From the NCBI RefSeq assembly GCF_013184495.1, contig NZ_JAAOIY010000007.1, positions 62,001 through 126,000 on the forward strand: a stretch of DNA of 64,000 bases. Reading direction: 5' to 3'. This stretch comes from Sporosarcina jiandibaonis (lineage in GTDB: Bacteria; Bacillota; Bacilli; Bacillales_A; Planococcaceae). The position numbers and the translations under genes were made by a program. The notes beneath the pieces were generated by a model that was given only the letters and a program-made list of their open reading frames with translations, was not told where the DNA came from and made no database searches. Shown here in pieces: positions 39,628-49,709 of this stretch (its first letter is position 1; each line of letters begins with the position of its first letter).

Positions 39628-40668
39628 CTAGTTCACTCCCATTTTTTTTCGAAACTCTGATGGGGTTTCTCCTGTATACTTTTTAAATGTTTTTGTAAAG
39701 TGTGGGTGGTCATTTAGGCCAATAAAGTAAGGAATATCAATAACTCTAATATCTTTTCGCAATAATAATTCTTTTGCCTTTTCCATTCGTAGTCGAATTC
39801 GATATTTCACAAACGTTTCCCCAGTTTCTTTCCTAAATAACTGACTAAAATAAGAAGCATTTAGCCCTAGCTTAGCTGCTACCTCCTTCAAACCAATGTC
39901 TGTTTCAATATTTTCAGCAATAAAATCTTTTGCGGTTTGAATCGGGTCGATTTCATTTCCTCGTCGCTTTTGCTCTAGCATTTTGATTATCTCTCTACAT
40001 TTGGCTAGAAAAATTTGATTTGCTACATTCTTACTCGGACAATTTATTTCCCACTGAAATGCTTGTAATAATTGACTTCCCTTATTTTTAATCCTTTGGA
40101 ATAAAACTTCCATAATGTGGGAAAGAATATTACAGTAGTATTTAACTGAAATAGACTTTGCTTCAAAGCTAGCTTGCCATTGGCCAAATAGATAGATCAC
40201 TTCTTGCTCGTCCAAAGTCCATATAGACTTCTCAAGCTGTTGCAGGATCTTTTCAATTTCATTTGCACCAATATAATCGGATTCATTTTCCTTTAAGCCT
40301 GCGATACAGCTCGCAATTGTGTCCCTCAGCGTTTGTCTTGTAATCGGTTTCAATAAATACTCTTTAACACCATAGGATATTGCTTCTTGGGCAAATTCAA
40401 AACGATCATAGCCTGATATGATTATCCATTGTGCATGTGCTTGCTGTCCACGCCATCCCTCTATTAAGGAAAGTCCACTTAATTCCCCACATTCTATATC
40501 CGTAAAAATAATATCAAATTGTGTTTTTTTGAGATAGGGAATGGCATCCTCCGCATACTCTACCTCTATAATCGACTGTGGTTTAAAGCTTTCGACTTGA
40601 ATGGTTTTCAGCATTTTTCTAATCTTCAGACGTGTCATCGGCTCATCTTCAATAATTAAAAGCTTCAT
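39628..40668 (-). CDS. Response regulator with AraC-type DNA-binding domain (YesN family)
   Basis: The 346-residue protein has an N-terminal receiver domain with the acidic pocket IEDEP, the phospho-acceptor Asp in IIFTDIECG (about residue 57) and the conserved Lys in YLLKPI, a central linker, and a C-terminal AraC family double helix-turn-helix (about 245-345) ending HFTKTFKKYTGETPSEFRK. It forms an operon with the sensor kinase. It is divergent from the permease genes across 221 bp, so that region is the likely target. AAGGGG precedes the ATG. Confidence 0.92.
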   Translation of the reverse strand: MKLLIIEDEPMTRLKIRKMLKTIQVESFKPQSIIEVEYAEDAIPYLKKTQFDIIFTDIECGELSGLSLIEGWRGQQAHAQWIIISGYDRFEFAQEAISYGVKEYLLKPITRQTLRDTIASCIAGLKENESDYIGANEIEKILQQLEKSIWTLDEQEVIYLFGQWQASFEAKSISVKYYCNILSHIMEVLFQRIKNKGSQLLQAFQWEINCPSKNVANQIFLAKCREIIKMLEQKRRGNEIDPIQTAKDFIAENIETDIGLKEVAAKLGLNASYFSQLFRKETGETFVKYRIRLRMEKAKELLLRKDIRVIDIPYFIGLNDHPHFTKTFKKYTGETPSEFRKKMGVN

Positions 40669-40691
40669 TCCTACACCCCTTCCTTAATCAA

Positions 40692-40705
40692 TGAAAACGT
40701 TGTTA
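40692..40705. promoter_or_regulatory. cre-like site (CcpA) in the divergent regulatory region
   Basis: TGAAAACGTTGTTA matches the catabolite-responsive consensus TGWNANCGNTNWCA with one mismatch (T for C at position 13). It lies 24 bp upstream of the response regulator start codon. Confidence 0.5.
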
Positions 40706-40889
40706 TTTAATTATATAACAATTTATTCAGTTTGTCTAAATCCTGAAAATATTCTAAATACAATCTCGGGTTTGGATTTTTATATCAACTGGCTAAAAAA
40801 AACACATGTCTTCCAAAATCTATCCCATAGATGAAAGCCCTTTCATTCCCTAAACTAAGATTAAAGATATTAGAAAGGGAGGAACCGAT

Positions 40890-41795
40890 GTGAGAAAAAC
40901 ACGAGAAGCAATTTTGAAACATAAAGCACTTTACTTTATTGCGCTTCCAGGGATATTATTCTTTATTGTTTTTAAATATATTCCAATTATAGGATCCGTT
41001 ATTGCATTTCAAGAATACAACATTTTTAAAGGATTTTGGGGCAGCCCATGGGTTGGTTGGTCTCAATTTGAAAAGATGTTTCAATACTCCGACTTCCTGC
41101 GAATTCTAAAGAATACGATGCTGATCAATTTTTACGATTTGATTTTTGGCTTTACAGCACCAATTCTTTTAGCGCTCATGTTAAATGAGGTACGAAAAGT
41201 ACTTGCTCAAAGAATTATTCAAACCGTTGTTTATATGCCACATTTTCTTTCATGGGTTATTATTAGTGGGGTTTTTATTGGCTTATTATCTCCTTCTACT
41301 GGATTAATCAATACATTATTAAATGCAATTGGAGTAGACTCTGTATATTTCTTGGCTGATGAAAGCTATATTCGGTCCATTATAGTCGGCTCAGGTATGT
41401 GGCGAGACACTGGTTGGGGAACGATTATTTATCTTGCTGCCCTTGCTGGGATAAATCCGCAATTATATGAAGCTGCTGAAATTGATGGGGCAAATCGTTG
41501 GCAGCAAACATGGAGGATTACTTTACCGACACTCCTTCCGACAATTATGATGCTACTTTTACTACAAATCGGAAACTTCCTAGATTTCGGATTTGAAAGA
41601 GTAGATGTTTTTCTAAATCCATTTAATAGAGAAAATGGGGAGATTTTTGATACGTATATTTACAAGGCAGGTTTATTAAATAATCAATATAGCTATACTA
41701 CCGCGATTGGTATTTTCAAATCTGTAGTAGGGTTAATATTGATCGTTGGAGCAAACTTTGTAAGTCGGAGAACAACCGGTAGTAGTTTATATTAG
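40890..41795 (+). CDS. ABC transporter permease, LplB type
   Basis: The 301-residue permease has six membrane helices and the EAA loop EAAEIDGANRWQQTWRITLPTL that contacts the ATPase. The N-terminus with LYFIALPGILFFIVFKYIPIIG places it with LplB/YtcP-type transporters of the CUT1 group that import large oligosaccharides, the same group as alginate importer subunit AlgM1. GTG 40890 follows AAAGGGAGG; the ATG overlapping it is out of frame. It starts the plus-strand operon, 15 bp before the second permease. No ATPase gene is in the locus, so a shared MsmX-like ATPase is presumably used. Confidence 0.92.
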   Translation: MRKTREAILKHKALYFIALPGILFFIVFKYIPIIGSVIAFQEYNIFKGFWGSPWVGWSQFEKMFQYSDFLRILKNTMLINFYDLIFGFTAPILLALMLNEVRKVLAQRIIQTVVYMPHFLSWVIISGVFIGLLSPSTGLINTLLNAIGVDSVYFLADESYIRSIIVGSGMWRDTGWGTIIYLAALAGINPQLYEAAEIDGANRWQQTWRITLPTLLPTIMMLLLLQIGNFLDFGFERVDVFLNPFNRENGEIFDTYIYKAGLLNNQYSYTTAIGIFKSVVGLILIVGANFVSRRTTGSSLY

Positions 41796-41809
41796 AAAGG
41801 AATGATACG

Positions 41810-42691
41810 ATGGCTATCAAAATAAGTAAAGCACGGAAGGTCTTTCTATTTTCAAATATGACCATTCTAATTATTATCTCAATCGTAATGCTTCTACCTT
41901 TTATTCATGTTTTTGCACAGTCATTCAGTAGTGCTAATGCAATTGATCAGGGGCGAGTTAGTTTTCTCCCAGTTGAGTTTACCTTGGATAACTATAGTTT
42001 TGTATTCCAAGACGCTAGTATTTGGCGATCCTTCGGGGTTACAATATTTATTACGGTTGTCGGTACAATTATTAACTTAATCGCTACCGCGTCATTAGCA
42101 TATCCATTATCAAGAAGAGAACTTAAAGGGCGGAAATTCATATTATTAATGGTTCTGTTTACGATGATTTTTTCAGCACCATTAATCCCTACATTTCTAG
42201 TTGTACAGTCTCTAGGTTTGCTAGATACAGTTTGGGCATTAATTTTTCCGACAGCAATCAGTGCATTCAATTTATTCGTGATGCGATCTTTCTTTGTGCA
42301 AATCCCAGAAGAGCTAATAGAGGCTAGTCGAATTGATGGTATGGGTGAGCTACGAATCTTATTCCAAGTAGTTCTGCCACTATCCAAGCCAGCACTCGCA
42401 ACACTTGGAATTTTCTATGCTGTTTTTCATTGGAATACCTACTTTAATGCGTTAATGTATATCGAAAACAGAAAGTTGTACCCATTACAAATTAAATTAA
42501 GAGAAATGATTGTAGATGAATCCTTTATAACTGATCCTACATCTAACTTCTATACAACGATTATGTCCTCTTCACCTGAGGGAATTAAAATGGCGACAAT
42601 TATTATTGCAACTGTACCGATTCTATTAATCTACCCATTTCTACAGCGGCATTTTGTAAAAGGATTTATGCTTGGTAGCTTAAAGGATTAA
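41810..42691 (+). CDS. ABC transporter permease, LplC/YtcP type
   Basis: The 293-residue partner permease has six membrane helices and the EAA loop EASRIDGMGELRILFQVVLPLS. The C-terminal LQRHFVKGFMLGSLKD is the characteristic ending of this permease family. The start ATG follows AAAGGAATG. It forms the membrane channel with the preceding permease and would work with the binding protein encoded 147 bp downstream behind its own control region. Confidence 0.92.
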   Translation: MAIKISKARKVFLFSNMTILIIISIVMLLPFIHVFAQSFSSANAIDQGRVSFLPVEFTLDNYSFVFQDASIWRSFGVTIFITVVGTIINLIATASLAYPLSRRELKGRKFILLMVLFTMIFSAPLIPTFLVVQSLGLLDTVWALIFPTAISAFNLFVMRSFFVQIPEELIEASRIDGMGELRILFQVVLPLSKPALATLGIFYAVFHWNTYFNALMYIENRKLYPLQIKLREMIVDESFITDPTSNFYTTIMSSSPEGIKMATIIIATVPILLIYPFLQRHFVKGFMLGSLKD

Positions 42692-42794
42692 GTATTGAAA
42701 TATGTCTTTAAGTTTTTCAAAGTTCTAAAAAAAGTACAATGACACCTAAAAACAGACTACATCACTTCGTTTTTTATTGTGCTAATCTAATTAT

Positions 42795-42808
42795 TGTAAG
42801 CGCTTACG
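42795..42808. promoter_or_regulatory. cre site upstream of the binding-protein gene
   Basis: TGTAAGCGCTTACG is a near-perfect palindromic catabolite-responsive element (one mismatch to TGTAANCGNTTACA), 30 bp before the binding-protein start. It suggests glucose repression by CcpA of at least this gene; binding of another LacI-type regulator is possible. Confidence 0.7.
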
Positions 42809-42838
42809 ATATAAAAAAAGGTTAAGGGAGGATCAATT

Positions 42839-44410
42839 ATGAAGAATAGAAAATGGCTAATTATCCTATTTCTAGTAATGCTAACAGCTATCATTGCAGG
42901 TTGCACAGACGAAAAGGGCTCCGAGGAAACAAAGGGCGAGAAAGAGAACGAATCTACTACGGATAATTCTTTTTCAATTGCTATGAGGACATTAGGTACA
43001 CCATATGTTGAGAGTCATCCGGAGATAAATGATGATAAATTTGTAAAAGAGATGGAAAGATTATCAAACACCGATATTCAAATTCGTCTCGTCCCACATA
43101 ATGAGTATGTTGAAAGAATGACCTTAATGCTCGCGTCCAATGATGTTCCAGATGTACTTCAAGCTAGTGGTGGTGTGCTTGGACCAGAACTTGCTGGTGG
43201 TGTGGAGGCTGAAGCTTTCTTACCACTTGATGATTTAATAGCAGAACATGGTCCAAATCTACTTAAAAAAATCCCACAAGAAGCTTGGGATTCTGTAACG
43301 TATGACGGAAAAATTTATGCTATTCCAGATTTTCTATCGAATCCTTCGCGCCGAGGTACAGCGATTCGTATGGATTTACTTAAACAAACTGGATTGGATG
43401 TGCCGCAAACAGTAGATGAGCATTTAGAAGTGCTTCGAGCATTTAAAGAACTAGGGGTTGAACATCCTTATCAAGGTCGAGAGAAGTTTAAGTATTCCGA
43501 TACATTCTTCGGTGCATTTGATGCATTTCCATATCAATATGAACTGTATGAGGGCCAGGTAGTCCCTAAGTTCATGGCAGGGGATAAGATAAAAGATGCC
43601 CTTACGTTTTACAATACATTGTATAAAGAGGGACTTCTATCACAGGAGTTTTTAACAACCCAACAGCCTGAATATCGAAGCAACATTATAGCTGGTAAGG
43701 TTGGCATTTGGTCCATGAACGCCGAAGAGGTTAATTCATGGGAACAGGAAATTAAGAATAATGTACCGGAGGCAGAGATTGCAATTATCCCTTCCCCGAC
43801 AGGTCCAGATGGAAAGGGCGGACATTATTGGTATGGAAGTACTACGCGCTCATTCGTCATTAATGCTGAAACAAAAGTCGATCCTGCAGTTATCATTAAA
43901 TTCTTTGACTGGCAATTAACAGAAGAAGCGGAAAGATTCTTTACGTACGGCATTGAGGATGACACTTATACCCTAAACGAAGATGGAACAGTAAATTACG
44001 AAGTACCAGAAGATACAAATCTCCTAAATGCACAGCATTATTTAAACAGATGGTTATGGATGGTTAAAGATTCTACGTATACGCAGGGAATCTTGGAATT
44101 AACTGAAGAGGGCCAGGAGTTGCTTCGCGTCTTTGATGAAGTTTTAATAAATGAAGGCCGTGATAGTATTCAGTTTACACCACCTCTAGAAGTATATAGT
44201 AGTCATCCAGAAATAAGCCCAGGAAGTGATACACCGTCGGATATTTGGATGACTGGAGCCGCAAAAATCATCCTAGGTCAAGAACCAATTGACCATCATG
44301 ATAAAGTCATTGAAGAATGGTTAAATAAAGGCGGTACTCAAGCTATTGAAGAAGCTACGGAACGCTATAATAACGAGGATGGGGTCCAGTTACCAAGAAC
44401 AAATTGGTGA
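42839..44410 (+). CDS. Extracellular solute-binding lipoprotein (LplA/AlgQ-like)
   Basis: The 523-residue protein has a lipoprotein signal peptide with lipobox IAGC (Cys about residue 22), a linker rich in Glu/Lys, and a cluster-1-type binding fold of LplA/AlgQ length. MLASNDVPDVLQASGG and GIWSMNAEEVNSWEQE-like segments are typical. It should capture oligosaccharides outside the membrane for the two permeases. AAGGGAGGA precedes the ATG. The length (about 520) is that of Sphingomonas AlgQ1/AlgQ2, which bind alginate; substrate here is inferred from context only. Confidence 0.9.
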   Translation: MKNRKWLIILFLVMLTAIIAGCTDEKGSEETKGEKENESTTDNSFSIAMRTLGTPYVESHPEINDDKFVKEMERLSNTDIQIRLVPHNEYVERMTLMLASNDVPDVLQASGGVLGPELAGGVEAEAFLPLDDLIAEHGPNLLKKIPQEAWDSVTYDGKIYAIPDFLSNPSRRGTAIRMDLLKQTGLDVPQTVDEHLEVLRAFKELGVEHPYQGREKFKYSDTFFGAFDAFPYQYELYEGQVVPKFMAGDKIKDALTFYNTLYKEGLLSQEFLTTQQPEYRSNIIAGKVGIWSMNAEEVNSWEQEIKNNVPEAEIAIIPSPTGPDGKGGHYWYGSTTRSFVINAETKVDPAVIIKFFDWQLTEEAERFFTYGIEDDTYTLNEDGTVNYEVPEDTNLLNAQHYLNRWLWMVKDSTYTQGILELTEEGQELLRVFDEVLINEGRDSIQFTPPLEVYSSHPEISPGSDTPSDIWMTGAAKIILGQEPIDHHDKVIEEWLNKGGTQAIEEATERYNNEDGVQLPRTNW

Positions 44411-44537
44411 TGTAGTTTCAGGAATAGTCAGTTATCCCCACTTAGAGATTTTACGCACTTCTAATCTTATAGGTGGGGATGATACTGTAAAATCATGGAT
44501 TTAAAGTAGAAGTAACTAAAGGAGGATTTTTTATTCA

Positions 44538-46850
44538 ATGAATAAAACATTAATTAAGTTATATCAACCAAAGAATGGTGTTCTGAATGTACCTTATCAA
44601 CCAGATGAAAAAACTGCTATTATTGAAAATCCACCACGATTCACTTGGATGCCAGCCAAACTAGAAGATGATGTTTATATAGTAGAAATCTCAACACACC
44701 CTGAATTTAAACATGAAAACACATTATCTTATAAACCTGTTTACAACAACTTATTTACACCTAACGAGGTGTTAGAGCCAGGAAAATATTACTGGCGTTA
44801 CGCGTTGCTTGATAGTCAAAATCATGACACAATCATCAGCAGCTGGAGTGAGATTCGTCCATTTACTATTTCAGTGGGCTTACCAGAAACACCATTACTC
44901 GATCGAAAGACACGCTATGAAAATGTTAGCTTAGCCAGACCACGTCTTTGGTTAACAGAAAAGGAATTACCTTCATTTCGTGATCGACTAAAAAATGATG
45001 CCTCATACTGTCATTGGGATGCCTTTTATGAAAATTCGGTGGAAAAATATTTATCCCTTCCCTTAATGGAAGAACCTGCACCCTACCCTCGTCATATTCG
45101 AGTTGCTAAGTTATGGCGACAAATGTATTTGGATTGCCAGGAAGTACTTTATGCAATCCGTCATTTAAGTGTTGCTGGGGTTATTTTGAATGATAAGAAA
45201 ATTATTGAGAAAGCAAAGGAATGGCTTCTCCATGTAAGTACATGGGATCCTAATGGGACAACCTCACGAGACTATAACGATGAGGCTGCATTTCGTATTG
45301 CAGGAGCACTTGCATGGGGGTATGACTGGCTTTACTCCTATCTATCTGACGAGGAAAAGGGGCTTGTGAAAGAACAACTTTTCATTCGTACCAAGCAAGT
45401 TGCAGTACATGTCATGGAACATTCAAAAATTCATCAGGTTCCATATGATAGTCATGCTGTCCGCTCATTATCATCTGTACTTATTCCATGTAGTATTGCA
45501 TTATTTGAGGATAGCCCAGAAGCAAAAGAATGGCTTGATTATACATTGGAATACTATAGTGGCCTATATACTCCTTGGGGTGGAGCGGATGGTGGCTGGG
45601 CAGAGGGACCACATTATTGGTTAACAGGAATGTCCTATATTATTGATGCGATTAACTTAGTTCGTAAATTTAATGGCTATAATTTATACGACCGTCCATT
45701 TTTCCACAGGACTGGAGATTTCCCTTTATATGTGTATCCACCAAATACAAGCAGAGCAAGCTTTGGTGACCATGCAAATTTAGGAGAATTACCAGGCCTC
45801 AAGGTTGGCTATAATATTCGCCAATTTGCCGGTGTTACGGGAAATGGCTATTACCAGTGGTATTATGAACAAACAAAAAAATACGATACAAATCCATATG
45901 ATAAATTTTACAATAAGGGTTGGTGGGATTTTTATTTTGATGACATGATGTATGTTCATGATTTTCCTACCGTTGAAGCAATTGAACCAAAAGATATCCC
46001 GACTGTTAAATGGTTTAAAGATGTTGGTTGGGTAGCTATGCATGCAAATTTGGATAATCCGGATGACCACATCATGTATTTAACGAAAAGTAGTCGCTAC
46101 GGTTCAATCAGTCATAGTCATGGCGATCAAAATGCCTTCTTACTTCATGCGTTTGGAGATCCACTTGCAATCCATAGCGGCTATTATATTGCGTTTAATA
46201 GTACGATGCATAATAACTGGCGAAGACAAACGATTTCTAAGAATGCGATTTTGATCGACGGAATGGGTCAATATGCGGAAAAGGATAAGTTTCATGCGAT
46301 AGCGGCAAGTGGCCAGATTAAGAAGGTAGAAGAACATGATAGTCATGCATATGTTTGTGCCGATGCAACTAAAGCGTATCAGCATTATGTTCCATACTTA
46401 ACTAGTTATATACGAGAAACTTACTTTGTTGATCAATCCTATTTCGTTATCATTGATTCTATTAGTCTAGAGCAAGAAGCTGAAATTGACTGGCTTATCC
46501 ATAGCTTAAATGAAATGGAACTTAAGCGGCAATCGTTCGTAATTAATGGGGAAAATGCCTCATTAGATGGACGCTTCATTTTCTCGTCAAGTGGTGAGCT
46601 AAACCTGACCCAATATAACGATTTTCCAGGAGTAGATTTAGCCGAATTAGAAGGGGATTCTGTTCATTGGCGTTTACAAGCAAAAACGCAAGCAGCAAAG
46701 CATCATCAAATTGTAACGCTATTACATCCAATGAAGAAACAAGAGCCAAAATATGTCTCTTATTCGATGGACGATCAAGGGTATTCCAGGCAGTTTTACT
46801 TTACAGAGGATGGTAAAACATTCCGAATTGAGAAGGAGAAGGTATTTTAG
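44538..46850 (+). CDS. Cytoplasmic heparinase II/III-fold lyase, PL15-like exo-oligouronate lyase
   Basis: The 770-residue protein has no signal peptide. The order is an N-terminal beta domain of the DUF4962 type (about 1-115, with ENPPRFTWMP and GKYYWRYAL), an alpha/alpha toroid (about 130-430) and a C-terminal heparinase II/III-like beta sheet (about 500-750). His306 (in YDSHAVRS), Tyr360 (in EGPHYWLTG) and His528 (in SISHSHGDQN) fall close to the His311, Tyr365 and His531 I recall for the exo-alginate lyase Atu3025 (776 residues). It would trim imported oligosaccharides to unsaturated monouronate for KdgF. AAAGGAGGA precedes the ATG. Confidence 0.75.
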   Translation: MNKTLIKLYQPKNGVLNVPYQPDEKTAIIENPPRFTWMPAKLEDDVYIVEISTHPEFKHENTLSYKPVYNNLFTPNEVLEPGKYYWRYALLDSQNHDTIISSWSEIRPFTISVGLPETPLLDRKTRYENVSLARPRLWLTEKELPSFRDRLKNDASYCHWDAFYENSVEKYLSLPLMEEPAPYPRHIRVAKLWRQMYLDCQEVLYAIRHLSVAGVILNDKKIIEKAKEWLLHVSTWDPNGTTSRDYNDEAAFRIAGALAWGYDWLYSYLSDEEKGLVKEQLFIRTKQVAVHVMEHSKIHQVPYDSHAVRSLSSVLIPCSIALFEDSPEAKEWLDYTLEYYSGLYTPWGGADGGWAEGPHYWLTGMSYIIDAINLVRKFNGYNLYDRPFFHRTGDFPLYVYPPNTSRASFGDHANLGELPGLKVGYNIRQFAGVTGNGYYQWYYEQTKKYDTNPYDKFYNKGWWDFYFDDMMYVHDFPTVEAIEPKDIPTVKWFKDVGWVAMHANLDNPDDHIMYLTKSSRYGSISHSHGDQNAFLLHAFGDPLAIHSGYYIAFNSTMHNNWRRQTISKNAILIDGMGQYAEKDKFHAIAASGQIKKVEEHDSHAYVCADATKAYQHYVPYLTSYIRETYFVDQSYFVIIDSISLEQEAEIDWLIHSLNEMELKRQSFVINGENASLDGRFIFSSSGELNLTQYNDFPGVDLAELEGDSVHWRLQAKTQAAKHHQIVTLLHPMKKQEPKYVSYSMDDQGYSRQFYFTEDGKTFRIEKEKVF

Positions 46851-46908
46851 AAACTTGCGCTATTAAACATTTAACAATACTCATAGCTAATATAAATAGA
46901 GGTGGAAT

Positions 46909-49437
46909 ATGAAAATAAAAACTATATTTTCCATTGCCCTTAGTATGTTAATTGTCTTGAGTAGTGCCTTTCCATTTCAAAATGAGTTTATCCATGCAGA
47001 AGAAACACCATTTAACTATCCAATTATCAATGTAGAAGCGAGTTCACATGATGGTAATCTGCCAGAAAATACAATTGATAATAACTTATCAACTAGATGG
47101 TCTGCACAGGGTGTAGGTGAATGGATTCTGTATGATTTAGGCACTATTCAGGAAGTAGGGTATCTAGGAATAGCTTTTCATAATGGCGATATTCGGACAA
47201 CAACAGTTGATTTAGAGTTGTCTGTCGATGGCGAGACATGGACTAAAGTTACTGACCAACAGGAAAGCAGCGGTAGCTCTTTAAATTTAGAAGCATATGA
47301 TTTTGAAAATCAGAATGCTCGTTATATACGGATAGTTGGCTACGGAAATTCAAGTAATGATTGGAATAGTATAACTGAAGTTCATATCTATGCACCATTT
47401 GCAGGAGGTCCAATTGTTGAAGAAATAGAAATAGTACCCCCTGGACCAAAGCCTGATGCTGATCCATTCACTATACCAGGGCTTTATTATCCAGATGGAA
47501 TAAAGTATGTTCCGCACGAACCGAACCAAGTTACAGGTAGAACGCTAGATGTTACCGATTTTGGTGCGGATGTTCGTAATAATGAACAGGATGATACTCC
47601 TGCAATTATTGCCGCAATCGAGGAAGCAGAATTTGGTGATGAGGTTTATTTTCCAGATGGTATTTATAATTTAATAAGTACGATGCCAGAGGACTTTACA
47701 GCACATTTTTATCTGAAAAGTGGTGTCAATCTTCGTGGTAACAGTGAAAAGGATGTAGTGCTCGTATCTTACTTTGACTCAAAGGAAGTTCCGAGTAGTA
47801 GAGTGATTGCTTCCTATGGAAAACATGAAGTGGTCATATCAAATATGACAATCACTTCAACATTTGATGGCGCCTATTCAGAAAACCCAGGAGAAAATAA
47901 TCCTGAACATGGTGGACCTGGATATGGAATATTTATCGCCGATTCCATTGGACAGCCGTCCTATCACATTACGATAAATCATGTAACAGTTGAAAAGTTC
48001 AAACGAATGGGTATCCGAATTGAGAAAAGTAACAGAAATATTATCGAAAATACGACATTTAGAAATGCCACAGATGTTGGTGGTGGCGGCGCTGGATATG
48101 GAGTATCCATCCAGGGTGTGCCAGGTATTGATAGACTTGGTCATCCAAATGATACCTACTTTAATATTGTTCGAAATAGTCAATTTGTTGGTCCGTATAT
48201 TAGACATGGCACATTAATTCAGTACTTTGCTCATAATAATTTACTTGATGGTAATAAATATACGGATATTATCCATGATGCAATTGATTTACACGGTCAA
48301 GGCGAATACTTAAATGAAATTAGCAATAACAAAATTGATGGCGTCATACGCGGTGGTATTGGTGTTGGAAATACTGGTGGAACTCCGCCAAACTCTCATT
48401 CTTCATCTGGACCGGGGAATTATATTCACCATAACACATTGTCGGATACACGCGATGGAATCACTGTTATTATGGGATCCCCTGATACCATTATTGAGAG
48501 TAATACAATTATCAACACAAGAGGACCTGAAAATGCTAAAGGGATTTATTTAAAGAATGCTCCACGCACGATTGTAAAGGAAAACAAGATTATCAATAAT
48601 AAGGCACCTGGATTTTGGGGAATTGTTGTTGCCGAGGATTTCGGTGATACAAGAAATGGGAATAAAGGTGCCGGAATTCCTCAAGACATCGTTATCGAAA
48701 ATAATAAGATTGTTAATAATACAAATGGGATGAAGTTAGAAGCAGGAAATGGGTTAATTATCCAAAATAATTTGGTTAATAATAATCAGCAAGAAGACTT
48801 TATCGACCTTATTTCTAAGGAAGAGAACGATGAAGATGAGGTTGATTATACAATTTATTCCCTCAATCCAACGGATGACGCATTAATTGATATTGAACGA
48901 CCTGACAGCAATTACGGAGTTATTAATCAAGAGCTAATTGATGCAGGAACAGCAGATCGAAACTACTATAAGTATTTTAATATTAAAAGCAATGCAGACA
49001 AGTCAAAAGGTAGAATCGCCTACTATCAATTCGATATTGCTGACTACGAGGATATCGGCCAAGCAACATTCCAGCTAACCGGAAAAATAGGGAGCAACAC
49101 GACGTCTGTAGCACTTGCAGTCTATGGACTTACTAACAATGATTGGAATGAAGAAACACTAACTTGGCGTAATGCACCAAATGTTGCTTCAGATACCGTA
49201 GAGGTAACCGGAATAAATGAAACTGCATTTTATCTAGGAACCATAACAGTAGACCAAGCTGAAAATAGTATTTATAGTATCGATGTTAGTTCCTTTATTG
49301 AAGAAGGAAATAATGAGAATGTTAGTTTAATGGTAGTTGATATCGAAGGACAAAATGGAAACGTTAATTTATATTCTCGAGATGAAACGAATAATACAAA
49401 TTGGCCAGAACTGGTTATTGGCGTAGTAGAGGATTGA
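46909..49437 (+). CDS. Secreted parallel beta-helix protein with F5/8-C and DNRLRE (CBM96-like) domains, candidate polysaccharide lyase
   Basis: The 842-residue protein has a signal peptide (cleavage IHA-E, about residue 31), an F5/8 type C/CBM32-like domain (about 37-165), a right-handed beta-helix (about 205-640) starting DVTDFGADVRNNEQDDTPAI and rich in N-ladder turns, and a C-terminal DNRLRE/CBM96-like domain (about 655-840, with NWNEETLTWRNAP). CBM96 domains are known from alginate lyases, which supports an endo-acting alginate lyase; a PL31-like enzyme would fit, but the catalytic residues cannot be fixed by eye. An epimerase is the main alternative. It is the last gene of the operon. 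Confidence 0.7.
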   Translation: MKIKTIFSIALSMLIVLSSAFPFQNEFIHAEETPFNYPIINVEASSHDGNLPENTIDNNLSTRWSAQGVGEWILYDLGTIQEVGYLGIAFHNGDIRTTTVDLELSVDGETWTKVTDQQESSGSSLNLEAYDFENQNARYIRIVGYGNSSNDWNSITEVHIYAPFAGGPIVEEIEIVPPGPKPDADPFTIPGLYYPDGIKYVPHEPNQVTGRTLDVTDFGADVRNNEQDDTPAIIAAIEEAEFGDEVYFPDGIYNLISTMPEDFTAHFYLKSGVNLRGNSEKDVVLVSYFDSKEVPSSRVIASYGKHEVVISNMTITSTFDGAYSENPGENNPEHGGPGYGIFIADSIGQPSYHITINHVTVEKFKRMGIRIEKSNRNIIENTTFRNATDVGGGGAGYGVSIQGVPGIDRLGHPNDTYFNIVRNSQFVGPYIRHGTLIQYFAHNNLLDGNKYTDIIHDAIDLHGQGEYLNEISNNKIDGVIRGGIGVGNTGGTPPNSHSSSGPGNYIHHNTLSDTRDGITVIMGSPDTIIESNTIINTRGPENAKGIYLKNAPRTIVKENKIINNKAPGFWGIVVAEDFGDTRNGNKGAGIPQDIVIENNKIVNNTNGMKLEAGNGLIIQNNLVNNNQQEDFIDLISKEENDEDEVDYTIYSLNPTDDALIDIERPDSNYGVINQELIDAGTADRNYYKYFNIKSNADKSKGRIAYYQFDIADYEDIGQATFQLTGKIGSNTTSVALAVYGLTNNDWNEETLTWRNAPNVASDTVEVTGINETAFYLGTITVDQAENSIYSIDVSSFIEEGNNENVSLMVVDIEGQNGNVNLYSRDETNNTNWPELVIGVVED

Positions 49438-49441
49438 GTTA

Positions 49442-49475
49442 AATACCGCTAACCTACTAGGTTGGCGGTATTTTC
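49442..49475 (+). terminator. Terminator of the polysaccharide locus
   Basis: AATACCGC-x-AACC pairs with GGTT-x-GCGGTATT around a 5-nt loop, followed by TTTT. It lies five bases past the stop of the beta-helix gene. Confidence 0.85.
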
Positions 49476-49709
49476 TGATTCTGTGTATTCTAATTAGGAG
49501 CTAGAATGGGGGACGCGATGAGAAAGATGATTTGGTATTTTACAGATATGTCGAGTCAGCTTAGGGAGGTCACGATAAATCTACCATTATTTGATTGTAA
49601 ACGTCACTTCAATTCCACTTATGTCTCCTTTAAAACACGCATCAGAAATTTTACAGTTTCTTCCTAATATCAGTCCGGACATCAGCTATGACACCACAAT
49701 CTATTAAAT

